Of a stretch of DNA of 64,000 nucleotides, positions 46,593 through 55,021 are shown one piece after another. The notes beneath the pieces are model-generated. The model was not told the DNA's origin. It saw only the letters and a program-made list of their open reading frames with translations, and made no database searches. Where the stretch lies: positions 62,001-126,000 of the forward strand of contig NZ_BSTM01000004.1 of assembly GCF_030269515.1 (NCBI RefSeq). Reading direction: 5' to 3'. Each line of letters opens with the position of its first letter. Within the stretch, counting starts at the first letter, position 1. Source of the stretch: Actinomadura sp. NBRC 104412. Lineage in GTDB: Bacteria; Actinomycetota; Actinomycetes; Streptosporangiales; Streptosporangiaceae. The translations under genes and the position numbers were made by a program.

Positions 46593-46754
46593 GATGGCCG
46601 ACCGTACCCCCCTGCCGCCGACTCCGCCACCACCCGCGGGTACGTGTCGCCGTTACCCGGTCTTTTCCTGTGGAGGGCTTACATACCGTGCTCCAGGCGG
46701 CGCGTTCGGTCGCCATGGACAGAAACCACTTAAACCACCCACCTCAGCCACCGG

Positions 46755-46920
46755 CCCCAGCCCCGGACGGCGCCCGGCCGTCGCGATCGCGAGCGAAGCC
46801 AGGGGCGAGCGCCAGCGAGACCCTGATCGCGGAGCGAGCCCCTAGGCGAGTCGGAGCGATGCAGCGATCGCACACTCCGCTGAGAAGGAGGGCGCTCAGC
46901 GCCCGACGCCGAAGCGGAGT
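46755..46920 (-). repeat. Modular hairpin repeat, unit C, in the DUF3499/metallopeptidase promoter gap
   Basis: One unit, same orientation as the 36-kb set, between two divergent genes. The core matches the family (CGCGATCGCGA, GGGGCGAGCGCCAGCG, GCAGCGATCGCAC). The end hairpin has a third arm sequence, ACTCCGCT (46874-46881) with AGCGGAGT (46913-46920), enclosing GGGCGCT-C-AGCGCCC (46890-46904). It ends 12 bp before the GTG at 46933. Confidence 0.8.
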
Positions 46921-46932
46921 AATCTAAACAGC

Positions 46933-47349
46933 GTGGCAGGCGTACGGCGCCGCGATCGGCATGGTCGCGGCCTTCGTGGCCCTCTGACGCCCCCGCGGAC
47001 GCCGGTCAGCCGCACGCGGGCGGAACGCTTCGATGATCTTGTGCGGGACGAGGTGCGCAGGCTGGGGCGCCGCTGGGGGCGTGAGCTGGCCCAGGTGGAG
47101 TTCACGGTCGAGGAGGTTCCGGCGGTCGAGCCGTGGTTCGACGGTCCGGTCCCGCTGGGGCAGACGCGGCCGGGGACGGGTGGGCGGCCGGTGCGCATCG
47201 TGATCTTCAGGCGTCCGGTGGAGGCCCGCGCGTCGGGGGAGCGGGAGACGGGGCGGCTGGTCCGCGACCTGCTGGTGGAGGAGGTCGCCGACCTGCTGGG
47301 GTTGTCGCCGGAGTCGGTGGATCCCAGTTACGACTCGCCGGACGATTAG
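46933..47349 (+). CDS. Metallopeptidase-family protein lacking the HExxH motif
   Basis: A 138-residue protein, start GTG 46933. The core resembles the small zincin-like family found beside DUF3499: VSRTRAERFDDLVRDEVRRLGRRWGRELAQVEFTVEEVPAVEPW, then PVRIVIFRRPVEARASGERETGRLVRDLLVEEVADLLGLSPESVDPSYD. Where typical members have an HExxH zinc helix, this one has LVEEVADLLGL with no histidine, so peptidase activity is unlikely. I recall the mycobacterial relative (Rv3259) having a similar change. The first 25 residues are basic and disordered. It is separated from DUF3499 by about 340 bp containing repeat C. Confidence 0.75.
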   Translation: MAGVRRRDRHGRGLRGPLTPPRTPVSRTRAERFDDLVRDEVRRLGRRWGRELAQVEFTVEEVPAVEPWFDGPVPLGQTRPGTGGRPVRIVIFRRPVEARASGERETGRLVRDLLVEEVADLLGLSPESVDPSYDSPDD

Positions 47350-47353
47350 CCCT

Positions 47354-48808
47354 TCAGGGGGTTATGGCGGTTTGGGTGTCGCCTACGGGCGGCAGGTGGA
47401 CGGTGGTACGCGCCGGGTTTATGGGCAGGGCTGTGATGAGGGCGGTGTCGCCCTTGCCCGTGGAGAGCGTCCGTACGGCGTGGACAGGTCCCGAGCCTGG
47501 TTGGGGGACGATGACGACGCCGTAGCCCTTCTCGGCGGCCGTGAGCTTGACCTCCACGGTGCGGTCCGAGGGCACCTTGATGGTCTTGGGCGTGCTCTGG
47601 GGTCCGAGGGGTGTGATCCGTACGGTGGCGTCGCCGCGGGGGGCGGTGAGGGCGATGGTGGTGTCGAACCGGTTGTCGGAGACGACGCCGAAGCCGCCGG
47701 GGGTGAGGGGCGGGGTGGAGGTGCCGTAGGCGATGTCGGCCCCGCGTTGCGCGCTGAAGCCGGCCACGATGGGACGGTCGGACAGGAGCCGCACGGCGGC
47801 GGGTTTGCCGGTGAGGGCGCGGTCGAGGTCGAGGGTGGTGACGGTGCCCGCGGGCGCGTCCAGGGTGTCCTGGCCTTGGGGGGCGAACGTGCCGGTGGAC
47901 GTGATCACCTGGAGTCGGATGGCGGCGTCCTCCTGGCCCGGTACCGCGACGAGCAGGCTGCGACGCCCGTTGCCGCCGGGGAGGCCCGGGACGATGAGCG
48001 AGGCCGCGGGCCCGGGGGATACGGGGAGCCATTCGACGCCCTTGCCGTCGCCGATCCGTACGCGGACGGACGCGGCGATGCGTCCGGTCGTGGCGCGGAC
48101 CCGTAGTGACAGGTCGGAGGCCGTCTTGACGATCTCGCCCAGGCCCTCAGGGGACTTCCCCAGGCTCACCACTTTGGTGCTGTAGGGGGGTACCGGGATG
48201 CCGCGCCCATCGGGGGTGTCGAGCGGTCCTTCCCCGGAGAGGGCGGTGATGTCCACGGCGGCGGGTTCGGCGTCCACGTTGGTCAGGTGGACGTCGATGC
48301 TCTCTGCGGCGGTGGGTCCCGGCCCTAAGAACCACAGGTCGGTCCCTGGACGCGCACAGCGCAGCCCTGCCAGCCCACGGTCGTCGCCCTTCGGCCAGTG
48401 GGTGGTCTGTTCGGCCTCCAGGCCCGCGGCCATCGCGCCGGAGGCACGCACGGTGTAGGAGTCCTTGACGTCGCTGAGGTCCTTCGTCCACAGGCCGCCG
48501 GGGGTGGTGAGGGATCCGACACCGAGGCCGTTGGGCGTCTGCACGACGTCGGCGCGTCCCGGGGTACGGGCCTTCACCTTGAGGAGGTTCGGGGAGGCCC
48601 CCTGGACGCTCAGTCGTGCGTTCTCGCGGCCTGGGCACACCGATACGGCGGATGCGAGGGGGTCGTCCACGCCGCTGCCGAAGGCTTCGGCGGTCGCCTC
48701 GGGACGTGAGAGGGACGCCGCGCCGTAGAGGGCGGCGAGCGCGAGCAGGACGAGCGCGGCCGTGACGTAGCGCAGCCCGAGGAGGCGGACGATCCTTTCC
48801 AGGTTCAC
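47354..48808 (-). CDS. DUF5719 family exported protein
   Basis: A 484-residue protein. N-terminus: MNLERIVRLLGLRYVTAALVLLALAALYGAA, one membrane anchor. The rest is extracytoplasmic and beta-rich, with repeated strand patterns (VDVHLTNVDAEPAAVDITAL, GTVTTLDLDRALTGKPAAVRLLSDRPIVAGF). It resembles the DUF5719 proteins encoded next to a large GT2 glycosyltransferase in actinomycetes. Its start overlaps the end of that glycosyltransferase gene (48805-48808), so both act together, perhaps in export or anchoring of a glycan. Function is not known. Confidence 0.85.
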   Translation of the reverse strand: MNLERIVRLLGLRYVTAALVLLALAALYGAASLSRPEATAEAFGSGVDDPLASAVSVCPGRENARLSVQGASPNLLKVKARTPGRADVVQTPNGLGVGSLTTPGGLWTKDLSDVKDSYTVRASGAMAAGLEAEQTTHWPKGDDRGLAGLRCARPGTDLWFLGPGPTAAESIDVHLTNVDAEPAAVDITALSGEGPLDTPDGRGIPVPPYSTKVVSLGKSPEGLGEIVKTASDLSLRVRATTGRIAASVRVRIGDGKGVEWLPVSPGPAASLIVPGLPGGNGRRSLLVAVPGQEDAAIRLQVITSTGTFAPQGQDTLDAPAGTVTTLDLDRALTGKPAAVRLLSDRPIVAGFSAQRGADIAYGTSTPPLTPGGFGVVSDNRFDTTIALTAPRGDATVRITPLGPQSTPKTIKVPSDRTVEVKLTAAEKGYGVVIVPQPGSGPVHAVRTLSTGKGDTALITALPINPARTTVHLPPVGDTQTAITP

Positions 48809-51800
48809 GAGCGCTCCTCGGAGGCGACCGCGACCTCGTCCTCATCTGCCAAGGCTTCCTCGACGGTCTCTTTGGAGGGTTCGGGGATGTCCGCGGCGGG
48901 ACGGGGGTCGTGGTGGATACGGGCGCGCAACGCGTCCGTGCCACGTCCGGCACCGACCGCGGCACGGCGGGCGAGGCTTCCCGCAACCACCCGGGCCCGT
49001 TGCCCACGCCTGCGCCCATGCCGCCCAGCGCGCCCCGTTCGGCCGGAGGACGCGGCGGGCGCGGCCTCGGGAGGGGCCCCGGGGAGCGCGAGGACCACGA
49101 CCAGGAGTAAGGCCACGCCCTGAACGGTCACCCAGATGTGCCGCAGCCACATGGACCGCGACAGCTCGAACAGGCCGCCGCGCGCCGGAATCTCGTACCC
49201 CTGGGCCCAGCCGTCCATCGTCCGGGACCCGACCTCGCGGCCGTCCAGCCCGGCGCGCCAGCCGCCGTCGGCGGGCTCGGTCAGCAGCAGGGTGCGGGTC
49301 GCCGAGCCGGGCGGGATCCGGACCCGCGCGGAGATCCCGTCGGGCGACGTGGCCTCCAGCGGGGTCACGGTCCCGCCGTCCAGCAGCATGAGGCGCCCGG
49401 TGGGCGACGGCAGCCGCCACAGGCCGAACGTGCCGGTGCGGCTGAGCCGGGTCAGTTCGGGCGTGGCGTCCAGGACGCGTGTCAGGGGGTCCCGCGCGGG
49501 ACGGGGCACCAGGATGTACTGGACGCCCATCCGGATCAGCGCCCGCCCGTCGCCCGCGCGTCCCCCGGCCAGACCGGCGACGTGCCCGTCCAGGCGGCGG
49601 CGCACGTCCTCGCTCATGGGCGTCTCGGCCTCGCCCAGCATCGGGCGGGTACCGCGCAGCATCGTGTACGCGACCCTGCCGGTGGGCTCGCTGCGCATGA
49701 CAAGGGTGCGCTCCCCCACCGACCCATGGACGAAGGCGGGGACGGCGTCGGGGTCGGTACGGCCGAGGGGGCCGCCCGCACCTGCGACCACCCACGCTCC
49801 GGCGGCGAGGACCGGGGTGCTCACCGCGGCCGCCACGATGAGGCCACCGGCGATCCGGTACGTCAGGTGCCGTGTCGTGAGGACGTCCACGGCGCGCCGT
49901 ACGACGGCGGTCGCGGCCAGCAGCACCCCGGAGCCGGCCAGGAGCATCGCCACGCCGGGCCAGACGGCGGCGCGGTCGGCGCCCTCGGTGACGGTGGCCA
50001 TGCTGGTCACGATCGCCACCATCAGCCCGAAGATCGCCAGCAGCCATCCGGTGAGCGCGAGCGTCCGGCGGCCGCGCAGCGCCAGCGCGCACAGGGCGAC
50101 CAGCAGCAGCCCGTACAGCGTCCAGCGGGCCGGGGTGCCGGGGCCGCCCGGGTCGAGCGCCAGCAGGTCGCGGGCGGACGCGGCGGGCGTGACCGGGACG
50201 TGCAGCCCCGCCTCCAGCAGGAACCGGCTGGGATGCAGCAGCAGTCCCACCGTCCAGGGCAGGAGCAGCAGCGGCGGTACGGCCAGCGCGATGATCAGGT
50301 TGCGCCGGTCGCGGACGGCGCCGGGGCCGTCGCCGAGCTGCCCGAACAGCGCCCACATCAGCACGCCGGCGACCAGCGCGAGCGGCCAGATCAGCGGGAC
50401 GAACGCCATCGCGGCCGTGAGCAGCAGCGCGACCGTCCACGCCGCGCGCCCCGTCAGTTGCAGGTCCGCCCGGTCCCGTACGCGTCCGCGCCCGGCGCGC
50501 CCGCCTCCCCGGCGCGGCAGCCCGAACATCCGGGCCGCCTGGACGGCCAGCAGCGGCAGCAGCACGATCACCACGGCCGTGCCGAGGCGTCCGCCCGCGA
50601 TCGCGCCCGTCGATACGGGCAGGAGCGCGTAGACGGCGGCGAACCAGGCGCGCACCACCGGCACGGGGATCCGCGGGCCGCCCGCCGCCGCACGGCGCCC
50701 CTTCCGCGGCGACTCCACGATCAGGACCCGGGCGGCCAGGTACGCGGTGAACCCCGCCAGCGGCACGCTGCCGAGCAGCAGGATCGACACCACCAGCCAC
50801 GGCTTGCCGAGCATCAGCGTGGACAGCGCCGCCAGCACCGCGATGTACGGGGGACTCCCGGCGTCGGAGCCGGCGCCGACCGGGTGCCAGCCGGACAGGT
50901 ACTGGGCCCACAGGTCGCTCGCCCCGCCCCAGGCGGGGACCAGCGCGCCGCCGCCGAGCCGTCCCGCCGCGGTGATCAGGGAACGCTCGGCGGCCACGGA
51001 AACGGCGCACAGCCCCAGCATCAGCAGGACGACGGGACGGGCGAGCAGGCGCCGCAGCGGGCCGGGTCCCTCGTCGGCGAACTCGTCGTCCTCCGCGTCG
51101 TGGCGGCGGGACGCGGCACGGGCGGCGAGCCGGTTCGCGACCGCCTCGAACACCCGGCGCAGCGCGACACGGCGCGGCTGGAAGCGCCGCATGCTGTGGT
51201 AGACGCGGTTGCGGCCTTCGGCGCGAGCGGCACGGGCCTGGCGCATCCGGACCGGGTGGCGCAACACGTCACCCAGCGCGGCCAGCTCGTCCCGCGCGGC
51301 CTCCTTGCGCTTGACCGCGAGGAGGTACAGGACGCGGTGGAGGGTCGTCCAGACGTTGCGTACGAGGGCACGCGGTATCACGCGCAGCGGCAGGTTGGCC
51401 AGCAGGGCGTAGAGCGCGTTGCGGCGGTCGCGGCGGCGGCGCGACTCGGTGCTCATGCCGATCTCTCGGATGCCGCGCCAGGACGCCTCGGCGTGGTAGA
51501 GCACCGCGTCGCTGACCACGACCACCCGGTGCCCGGCCGCGTGCGCCCGCCAGCAGAAGTCGATGTCCTCGCGGAACAGCCCGAACTCGACGTCGAAGCC
51601 GCCGAGCCGCTCCCACACGTCCCGCCGCACCAGCATGCCCGCGCTGGAGACGGCCATCACGTCGCGCAGCCCGTCGTGCTGTCCCTGGTCGAACTCGCGG
51701 CGGTCGAGGCCGGTCTCGCGGCGGGCCGCGCCGTCCATGGCCACGCCGACCTCGCGGAGCGTCCGCCGGTCGTCCCAGTCGCGGAGCTTGGCGCCCAGCA

Positions 51801-52200
51801 CGGCGGCGTTCGGATCGGAGTCGGCGACGCGCAGCAGCAACGCCAGGGCGTCCTGGGCGGGCGCGGAGTCGTCGTGCAGCAGCCAGACCCACTCGACGCG
51901 CTCGTCCTCGGGCACGTCGTCGGGCAGCGGGACGTCGAGCCGCGCGGCGGGATGCCGGAGGGCCTCGGCGACCGCCTCGCCGTACCCGGTGGTGCGGGGC
52001 AGGGTCAGCACGTTGCCGGCGCCGACCACCTCGGTGAGCACGGCGGGACCCCGGTCCGCGCTTCCGGTGTCAACCGTGACCACGCGTTGCACCGGGCGGG
52101 TCTGGGTCAGCAGCGCCTTCAGCGTCTCGGGCAGCCATCGCGCGCCGTCGTGGGCGACGAGGACCGCCGTGACGACATGGCGATCGAGAGTGGGCGACAC
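48805..52200 (-). CDS. Large membrane glycosyltransferase, GT2 family
   Basis: An 1131-residue protein from GTG 52200 (VSPTLDRHVVTAVLVAHDGARWLPETLKALL). Residues 1-300 are a GT2 domain: VVTVDTGSADRG, EWVWLLHDDSAPAQDAL (DxD-type DDS), SSAGMLVRRDVWERLGGFDVEFGLFREDIDFCWRAHAAGHRV, and SWRGIREIG. A charged helical linker and about twelve hydrophobic segments follow, then a C-terminal extracytoplasmic domain. The arrangement resembles arabinan/galactan-type or other cell-wall polymer transferases, but the acceptor cannot be read from the sequence. The cytoplasmic tail holds another basic segment (RRGQRARVVAG). Confidence 0.88.
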   Translation of the reverse strand: MSPTLDRHVVTAVLVAHDGARWLPETLKALLTQTRPVQRVVTVDTGSADRGPAVLTEVVGAGNVLTLPRTTGYGEAVAEALRHPAARLDVPLPDDVPEDERVEWVWLLHDDSAPAQDALALLLRVADSDPNAAVLGAKLRDWDDRRTLREVGVAMDGAARRETGLDRREFDQGQHDGLRDVMAVSSAGMLVRRDVWERLGGFDVEFGLFREDIDFCWRAHAAGHRVVVVSDAVLYHAEASWRGIREIGMSTESRRRRDRRNALYALLANLPLRVIPRALVRNVWTTLHRVLYLLAVKRKEAARDELAALGDVLRHPVRMRQARAARAEGRNRVYHSMRRFQPRRVALRRVFEAVANRLAARAASRRHDAEDDEFADEGPGPLRRLLARPVVLLMLGLCAVSVAAERSLITAAGRLGGGALVPAWGGASDLWAQYLSGWHPVGAGSDAGSPPYIAVLAALSTLMLGKPWLVVSILLLGSVPLAGFTAYLAARVLIVESPRKGRRAAAGGPRIPVPVVRAWFAAVYALLPVSTGAIAGGRLGTAVVIVLLPLLAVQAARMFGLPRRGGGRAGRGRVRDRADLQLTGRAAWTVALLLTAAMAFVPLIWPLALVAGVLMWALFGQLGDGPGAVRDRRNLIIALAVPPLLLLPWTVGLLLHPSRFLLEAGLHVPVTPAASARDLLALDPGGPGTPARWTLYGLLLVALCALALRGRRTLALTGWLLAIFGLMVAIVTSMATVTEGADRAAVWPGVAMLLAGSGVLLAATAVVRRAVDVLTTRHLTYRIAGGLIVAAAVSTPVLAAGAWVVAGAGGPLGRTDPDAVPAFVHGSVGERTLVMRSEPTGRVAYTMLRGTRPMLGEAETPMSEDVRRRLDGHVAGLAGGRAGDGRALIRMGVQYILVPRPARDPLTRVLDATPELTRLSRTGTFGLWRLPSPTGRLMLLDGGTVTPLEATSPDGISARVRIPPGSATRTLLLTEPADGGWRAGLDGREVGSRTMDGWAQGYEIPARGGLFELSRSMWLRHIWVTVQGVALLLVVVLALPGAPPEAAPAASSGRTGRAGRHGRRRGQRARVVAGSLARRAAVGAGRGTDALRARIHHDPRPAADIPEPSKETVEEALADEDEVAVASEERS

Positions 52201-52309
52201 GGGTCCGCTCGATCTGTGTTCCTGGACGGGGGGTGAACGATAGCGGGTGAGCGAGGGGGCGGGGGGCACATCCGATCAGAACGGATGGTGAGGGGCCGGG
52301 AACCGGAAC

Positions 52310-52340
52310 AGCCGTGCCGGCCTCCCCGGCCGGCACGGCT
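52310..52340. terminator. Hairpin terminator, distal, downstream of whiB2
   Basis: Perfect 13-bp stem with arms AGCCGTGCCGGCC (52310-52322) and its complement (52328-52340) around the loop TCCCC. It lies about 140 bp past the whiB2 stop and 110 bp before the glycosyltransferase start. Confidence 0.7.
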
Positions 52341-52379
52341 GCCACCAGTACGCGTGACTACGCGTGACACTGTACGCGC

Positions 52380-52431
52380 GGCCGGGCCGGCCCGCCCCCG
52401 ATCCGGTGGATCGGGACGGACCGGCCCGGCC
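52380..52431. terminator. Nested hairpin, proximal to the whiB2 stop
   Basis: Outer 11-bp arms GGCCGGGCCGG (52380-52390) and complement (52421-52431) enclose an inner 7-bp hairpin CCGATCC-GGT-GGATCGG (52398-52414). It lies 48 bp after the whiB2 stop, so it is the first candidate terminator for whiB2. Confidence 0.7.
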
Positions 52432-52478
52432 GGTCGCCGCCGTCCGGCCGCGTGGTACGGGCCGGACGAACGGCCTGG

Positions 52479-52742
52479 TCAGACGGCCTGACGCTTCAGC
52501 TTGCGGCGTTCACGCTCGGACAGGCCGCCCCAGATTCCGAAGCGTTCGTCGTGCTGCAGCGCGTACTCCAAGCACTCCGCCCGTACCTCGCATGCCCGGC
52601 ACACCTTCTTGGCCTCGCGAGTGGAGCCGCCCTTCTCCGGAAAGAATGCCTCCGGGTCCGTCTGCGCGCACAGGGCGCGCTCCTGCCAGCCCAACTCTTC
52701 ACCGTCTGTGCCGTGCGCCAGCGGGATCACTACCTCGCTCAC
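52479..52742 (-). CDS. whiB2: WhiB-family iron-sulfur regulator, WhiB2/WhmD type
   Basis: An 87-residue Wbl protein. GTG 52742 (VSEVVIPLAHGT) is chosen for the AGGAGG a few bases upstream; the longer frame to 52811 would run through the leader. Four cysteines bind the [4Fe-4S] cluster: ALCAQTDPEAFFPEKGGSTREAKKVCRACEVRAECLEY. The GIWGGLSERERRKLKRQAV ending holds the turn that contacts the main sigma factor and the basic DNA-binding tail. WhiB2 homologues control septation and cell division, consistent with its place between the wall-glycan genes and fbiA. A strong promoter lies about 90 bp upstream. Confidence 0.93.
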   Translation of the reverse strand: MSEVVIPLAHGTDGEELGWQERALCAQTDPEAFFPEKGGSTREAKKVCRACEVRAECLEYALQHDERFGIWGGLSERERRKLKRQAV

Positions 52743-52828
52743 AGCGCACCTCCTAGCCCGTGGAGCCCCCTGGTCAATGCCTTCCCTCAGCTCCATCCCC
52801 CGAGAAGGCATAGAACTACACGCAGGAA

Positions 52829-52858
52829 ATTACACGCGTGTGGCGCCCGCCCCGTCAA
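52829..52858 (-). promoter_or_regulatory. whiB2: Predicted whiB2 promoter
   Basis: On the minus strand TTGACG (52858-52853) and TGTAAT (52834-52829) are separated by 18 bp. The palindrome ACACGCGTGT (plus 52832-52841) overlaps the -10. The leader to GTG 52742 would be about 80 bases. The surrounding 52800-52980 region is clearly poorer in GC than the genes. Confidence 0.55.
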
Positions 52859-53047
52859 GCGGAACGAGTTTCCAGGGGGACAAACGCGACTAATTCGCGC
52901 TATGGCGGCCGGGTCTTTGGCCGAGATCATCGAAGATCCGTTAATCGCGTGTTACCGCGCCCGCGTTACCTCAGTGTGAAGGCCGGGTTGAAGGCCCGGT
53001 AGAGGGCTCACAGACCGAAGGGCCGGGTGGAGAAACCGTCACCACCG

Positions 53048-53947
53048 TCACTGCGGCGGGGGCGGACGGTTGTCGCGGTACCAGTCGCCGCCCTCGTCAC
53101 GCTGCTCCCCCGACTGGCCGGAACCCGAGTCGCCGCCGGAACCGCCGTATGCGCGGGTCCATTCGCCGATGCCCTCTTCCTCCTGGGCGGGCTGCTGGTA
53201 ACCGCCCTGGCCGTACTGCTGGCCCGCCTGCCCCTCCTGGGGCTGCTGCGGCTGCCCGTATTGGGGCTGGCCGTACTGCGGCTGCCCGTACTGGTCCTGC
53301 CCATAGCCGGGCTGGGCGGCGCCCTGCCGGTTCTCGGGAGCGGCCTGCTGGTACGGCTGCGCCTGGTAGCCCTGCTGCGCGTACGGCTGCTGCCCGTACT
53401 GCTGCTGCGGCTGCGGCTGGCCGAACTGCGGCTGGCCCTGCTGGTAGCCGGGGTACGCGCCCGGGGGCACCTGCCCGGGTCCCTGCGGGCGAACCGGCTG
53501 CATGAGCTGGAACACGGTGAACAGGAACCAGCCGGTGACACCGATCACCGCGAGCCGCGCCGCGCCGTACAGGAACACCGCGAGCTTCTGCCCGCCGCCC
53601 GCAAAGTCGGAGTCGACCAGCAGCGAGGAGAACCAGCACACCACGCCGAACAGCGCGATGCCGCCGAGCACGCCCAGCGCGCCCATGACGATGGTGCGGG
53701 CCTGGCGGGTCGGGGCGGGCCCGAGCGCGACCAGCGCCACCGCCAGCGCGAGCAGCCCGACCACGGCGGCCTGGGTGAAGAACCCGCCGGTGATCTCCGC
53801 GAACGCCCTGTACTTGAACCCGCCGCCGTCGGCGGCTCCGCCACCGGCGAGGAGCGCGATGAGCCCGGCGAGCAGTTGCAGCCCCGCAGAGGCGAGCAGG
53901 ACCCAGGCGACCGGTTCGCGCAGGCGCTGCACGGCGTCCTTGTTCAC
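53048..53947 (-). CDS. Four-helix membrane protein with Gln/Tyr/Pro-rich tail
   Basis: A 299-residue protein started at GTG 53947 (VNKDAVQRLREPVAWVL), preceded by GGAGAG. Four transmembrane helices cover residues of about 12-150 (LLASAGLQLLAGLIALLAGG, AAVVGLLALAVALVALG, TIVMGALGVLGGIALFGVVCWFSS, VFLYGAARLAVIGVTGWFLF). The C-terminal half is low-complexity, with repeated YGQPQ, FGQPQ and QQYGQ units, then an acidic/Ser/Gly end. Such tails occur in actinobacterial growth-zone proteins and may drive weak self-association. I do not recognise a named family. It diverges from fbiA, with 123 bp between. Confidence 0.75.
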   Translation of the reverse strand: MNKDAVQRLREPVAWVLLASAGLQLLAGLIALLAGGGAADGGGFKYRAFAEITGGFFTQAAVVGLLALAVALVALGPAPTRQARTIVMGALGVLGGIALFGVVCWFSSLLVDSDFAGGGQKLAVFLYGAARLAVIGVTGWFLFTVFQLMQPVRPQGPGQVPPGAYPGYQQGQPQFGQPQPQQQYGQQPYAQQGYQAQPYQQAAPENRQGAAQPGYGQDQYGQPQYGQPQYGQPQQPQEGQAGQQYGQGGYQQPAQEEEGIGEWTRAYGGSGGDSGSGQSGEQRDEGGDWYRDNRPPPPQ

Positions 53948-54070
53948 GGCGGCATCTCTCCAATTGGTCCAGACGATGGGGTTCCGATCCAAAGCTTGGC
54001 ACATCCGGGCGCCCGGCCGGTACCGGCTCACGAGGCGCCATAGGCTGACGTGCATGAGGAAAGAGGACGC

Positions 54071-55021
54071 ATGAGGATCGTTGCCCTGGCCGGGGGCATC
54101 GGCGGGGCGCGGTTCCTGCGGGGGCTGCGCGCGGCCGCTCCCGAGGCCGAGATCACCGTGATCGGCAACACCGGGGACGACATCTCCCTGTTCGGCCTGC
54201 GGGTGTGCCCCGACCTGGACACGGTGATGTACACCCTCGGCGGCGGCATCAACGAGGAGCAGGGCTGGGGGCGGGCGGACGAGTCGTTCACCGTCAAGGA
54301 GGAGCTGCTCGCCTACGGGGTGGGGCCGAGCTGGTTCGGCCTGGGCGATCGCGACTTCGCCACCCACATCGTCCGGACGCAGATGCTGGCCGCGGGCTAC
54401 CCCCTCTCGGCGGTCACCGAGGCGCTGTGCGACCGGTGGAAGCCGGGCGTCCGGCTGATCCCCATGACCGACGACCAGGTCGAGACCCACGTGGTGATCG
54501 ACGATCCCGAACGCGGCCGGCGCGCGGTGCACTTCCAGGAGTGGTGGGTGCGGATGCGCGCGTCCGTCCCGGCCGAGTCGATCGCGGCGGTGGGCGCGGA
54601 GGACGCCAAGCCGGCGCCGGGCGTCCTGGACGCGGTCAGGGAGGCGGACGCCGTGTTGTTCCCGCCGTCCAACCCGGTGGTGAGCATCGGAACGATCCTG
54701 TCCGTCCCCGGCATCCGGGAGGCGGTCGCGGCCAAGACCGTGGTCGGCGTGTCGCCGATCATCGGGGGCGCTCCGGTGCGGGGCATGGCCGACGCCTGCC
54801 TGACCGCGATCGGCGTGGAGACCTCGGCCCGCGCCGTCGCCGAGCACTACGGGCCCGATCTGCTGGACGGCTGGCTGGTGGACGAGGCCGACGCGGCGAC
54901 GGCGGAGGAGGGGATCGAGGGCATGGCCGTCCGTTCCCGCCCGCTGCTGATGAGCGATCCTGAGTCGACCGCCGCCATCGCCCGCGCCGCCCTCGACCTC
55001 GCCCTGGAGCTGAAGCGGTGA
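54071..55021 (+). CDS. fbiA: 2-phospho-L-lactate/phosphoenolpyruvyl transferase (F420 biosynthesis)
   Basis: A 316-residue CofD/FbiA family enzyme that joins the 2-phospholactyl (or phosphoenolpyruvyl) moiety to the deazaflavin Fo, giving F420-0 or dehydro-F420-0. ATG 54071 begins [19 protein letters not shown], the GDP-nucleotide-binding start typical of the family. Other landmarks: [64 protein letters not shown], and [18 protein letters not shown] lies just upstream. It overlaps fbiB by four bases, so the two are co-translated. Confidence 0.95.
   Translation: MRIVALAGGIGGARFLRGLRAAAPEAEITVIGNTGDDISLFGLRVCPDLDTVMYTLGGGINEEQGWGRADESFTVKEELLAYGVGPSWFGLGDRDFATHIVRTQMLAAGYPLSAVTEALCDRWKPGVRLIPMTDDQVETHVVIDDPERGRRAVHFQEWWVRMRASVPAESIAAVGAEDAKPAPGVLDAVREADAVLFPPSNPVVSIGTILSVPGIREAVAAKTVVGVSPIIGGAPVRGMADACLTAIGVETSARAVAEHYGPDLLDGWLVDEADAATAEEGIEGMAVRSRPLLMSDPESTAAIARAALDLALELKR

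Noticed and set aside
48842..51010. 722-residue minus-strand frame inside the GT2 gene
   Set aside because: Arg/Gly-rich out-of-frame shadow; the overlapping GT2 frame has clear domain motifs and membrane helices.
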